Part shown: piece by piece, positions 62,154 through 64,000 of the stretch | Numbering within the stretch: the first letter of the stretch is position 1 | How the letters are laid out: each line of letters opens with the position of its first letter | Origin: Bradyrhizobium quebecense | GTDB lineage: Bacteria > Pseudomonadota > Alphaproteobacteria > Rhizobiales > Xanthobacteraceae | NCBI RefSeq assembly: GCF_013373795.3 | Contig: NZ_CP088022.1 | Span: 1,922,001 to 1,986,000, forward strand | Reading direction: 5' to 3' | DNA: 64,000 bases | Notes under the pieces: model-generated | What the model was told of the DNA's origin: nothing | The model's database searches: none | Seen by the model: only the letters and a program-made list of their open reading frames with translations | Made by a program: the position numbers and the translations under genes

Positions 62154-64000
62154 TGAGCAATGTGAAGGCGCCGAGATCGCTGCGCTTCGATGCGGCGATC
62201 GGTTCGGCTGATGATACGGGTTATTCCGCCACGAAGGTCTCCGCTGTCGCCAGCCTGATCGCGGTGGCGTCGTTTTCGGGAGCTAAGGCGCAGCAATCCA
62301 GCCTGCCGCCGGTGAATGTGGATGCTCCGGTCGCGCGCCCGCGGCATGTCACGTCAAAGCCCACGTCGGACCAGGTCCGCGCCCGCAACGCACTGCGCCG
62401 CGCCGCGCGCCGCAGCAATCAGCAGGCCCAGCAGGCGCCGGTGCCGTTTCCCAACGCCGGCGGTCTTCCCGCTGACCGCGACCGCTACGCGGATCCGGCC
62501 GCGCCGTACAAGGGCGACCGTTTGCAGGCATCGGGAAAGTATCCCGAGCCGATCCTGAACACGCCGAAGTCGGTCACGGTGCTGACCAAGGACGTGCTCG
62601 AAGACAAGAACGCGACCTCGCTGAAATCGGCGATCCTGTCGACCGCCGGTGTCACGCTCGGCACCGGCGAGGGCGGCAACGCGTTCGGCGACCGCTTCTT
62701 CATCCGCGGCTTCGACGCGCGCAACGATATCTTCATCGACGGCGTACGCGACGCCGGCGTCAGCGTCCGCGAGAACTTCTTCACCGAGCAGGTCGAGATC
62801 CTGCGCGGCCCGGGCTCGTCCTTTGCGGGCCGCGGCACCACCGGCGGCGCGATCAACATCGTCACCAAGCAGGCGACGACGGAGAACAGCTTCTACAACA
62901 TGGACACCTCGTTCGGCACCGATCGCACCAAGCGGGTGACGCTCGATGTCAACCAGGTGATCAGCCCGACGCTGGCGATCCGCGCCGGCGGCCTGTTCCA
63001 GGATGCCGGCGTCGCCGGCCGCAGCTATGTCACCGACAATCGCGATGGTGCGTTCGTCGCCGGCACGTGGAAGCCGGTCGACGCGGTGAAGATCACCGGC
63101 AACTACATCCATACCGAGCTCACCGGCATCCCTGACTTCGGCGTGCCGTATTACCGGCCGAGCACTGCGACCACGGCCGGTGGCCCGTTCCCGGACTTCG
63201 GCGTCAACCGCAATAACTTCTACGGCTTCGTCAATCGCGACTTCTTCCGGACCGGACAGGACATCGGCACGATCAATGCCGAGGTGCAGATCACGCCGGA
63301 CCTGACGATCAGCAACAAGATCCGGGAATCGCGTTCGACGCAGAACTACATCGGCACGCTGCCGGAATCGCCGACGCTGGCCGCCGGCGCTCCGTTCACG
63401 AGCTATACGCTCACGGCCAATCCGCAAAGCCGCTACCAGGTCACCGACGTGTTCGCCAACCAGACCGAGGCGACCTACAAGTCGGTCGATGGCCTGGGCT
63501 TCAAGCACACCACGACGGCCGGCGTCGAATACGACAACGAGCGGTCATCGATCGACAGCTACACCGGCCTGGCCTCCGAGATCACGACCGGCACATCGGC
63601 CTTCACGGGGGGCGGCTCGCTCTCCGGCGTCAGCGTCTTCAACCCGGTCAACACAAATCAGCCGTTCGGAATCCCGTCGCTCATGGGACGACCGACCAAG
63701 ATCGGTATCGACACCGTGAGCGGATACGTGATGGATTCCGCCAATTACAACGACTTCGTCATCCTCAATGGCGGCATCCGTTACGACGACTACAAGATCA
63801 ACACGTCCGCGTTCGCGACGAATGGCACGCTCGGCCAGCAGTCGGCCGAATTCGGGATGCCCAACTTCAACGTTGGCCTCTCGCTGAAGCCGCTGCCGAA
63901 CGGCAGCGTCTATGCGGCGTATGCGACCTCGTCCAACCCTGTCGGCGCCGAGTTCGACGGCACCAGCACCGCCTATGGCGGCATCAATCCGGTTCTCAAC
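62154..64000 (+). CDS. TonB-dependent siderophore receptor (3' end beyond window)
   Basis: 615 codons from the ATG at 62154 to the right edge, open throughout. A signal-like N-terminus (VSAVASLIAVASFSGAKAQ) is followed by a proline/arginine-rich linker. The plug domain comes next: PEPILNTPKSVTVLTKDVLEDKNATSL, then GNAFGDRFFIRGFDARNDIFIDGVRDAG and VEILRGPGSSFAGRGTTGGAINIVTKQ, typical of catecholate or hydroxamate siderophore receptors. The barrel begins after residue 245 and is cut. It imports ferric siderophore across the outer membrane with TonB energy, under iron control judging from the upstream repeats. Confidence 0.9.

Overview
The window is 64 kb of high-GC alphaproteobacterial chromosome. 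It is most likely Bradyrhizobium or a close relative in the Nitrobacteraceae. The pointers are the acpXL/lpxXL cluster for very-long-chain acylation of lipid A, an IalB-type secreted protein, a BA14K-type protein, a soxCD pair, several small proteins of a kind I associate with Bradyrhizobium, and several families of intergenic palindromic repeats that I recall from Bradyrhizobium genomes. No rRNA and no CRISPR array were seen. One tRNA (Gln, CTG anticodon) is present.

Layout. 0-4.5 kb: a divergent TetR regulator (cut by the left edge) faces a five-gene acyl-CoA degradation operon (SCP2-type thiolase, two hot-dog hydratase halves, SDR, acyl-CoA dehydrogenase), with a palindromic operator candidate between them. 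4.5-10 kb: a soluble double-PAS chemoreceptor-like protein, a 0.9 kb gap, a ThDP enzyme and a DadA-like flavoprotein. 10-17.3 kb: an accessory stretch with an amidase remnant, an SDR, an Imm50-like immunity protein, a frameshifted small gene, a GDSL hydrolase, a GFA-family protein, a cluster of structured repeats and an IS110-family (IS1111-type) element. 17.4-28.4 kb: quinone oxidoreductase, motA-motB, two tandem kup potassium transporters, rhodanese, aminotransferase, a PotF-like binding protein and a threonine-dehydratase-like enzyme. 28.4-32.7 kb: the minus-strand operon acpXL-fabZXL-fabF2XL-fabF1XL-lpxXL, which makes and transfers the very-long-chain acyl group of lipid A.

32.8-42 kb: a membrane protein, a KirBac channel with an altered selectivity filter, a ParB-like protein, MgtC, an AhpD-like protein, a HerA-type ATPase, a PAS-GGDEF-EAL protein, an extradiol dioxygenase-like enzyme and a DUF1801 protein. 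42-52 kb: soxC-soxD, a BA14K-like protein, an amino acid permease, gamma-glutamyltransferase, a coiled-coil protein and penicillin-binding protein 1A. 52-64 kb: tRNA-Gln, a GNAT protein, a TetR regulator divergent from an arylsulfatase, IalB, an RND efflux pair divergent from a MarR regulator, and a TonB-dependent siderophore receptor (cut by the right edge) preceded by four TTAGAA-type half-sites.

Three regulator-target pairs are arranged divergently with a palindrome in the shared gap: TetR with the acyl-CoA operon, TetR with the arylsulfatase, and MarR with the RND pump. No wholly new multigene system was found. The leads most worth following are the possible guide-RNA region of the IS1111-type element, the TAGYG potassium filter, the degenerate FabF2, the iron-box-like array, and the two-part hairpin-plus-tail repeat family.
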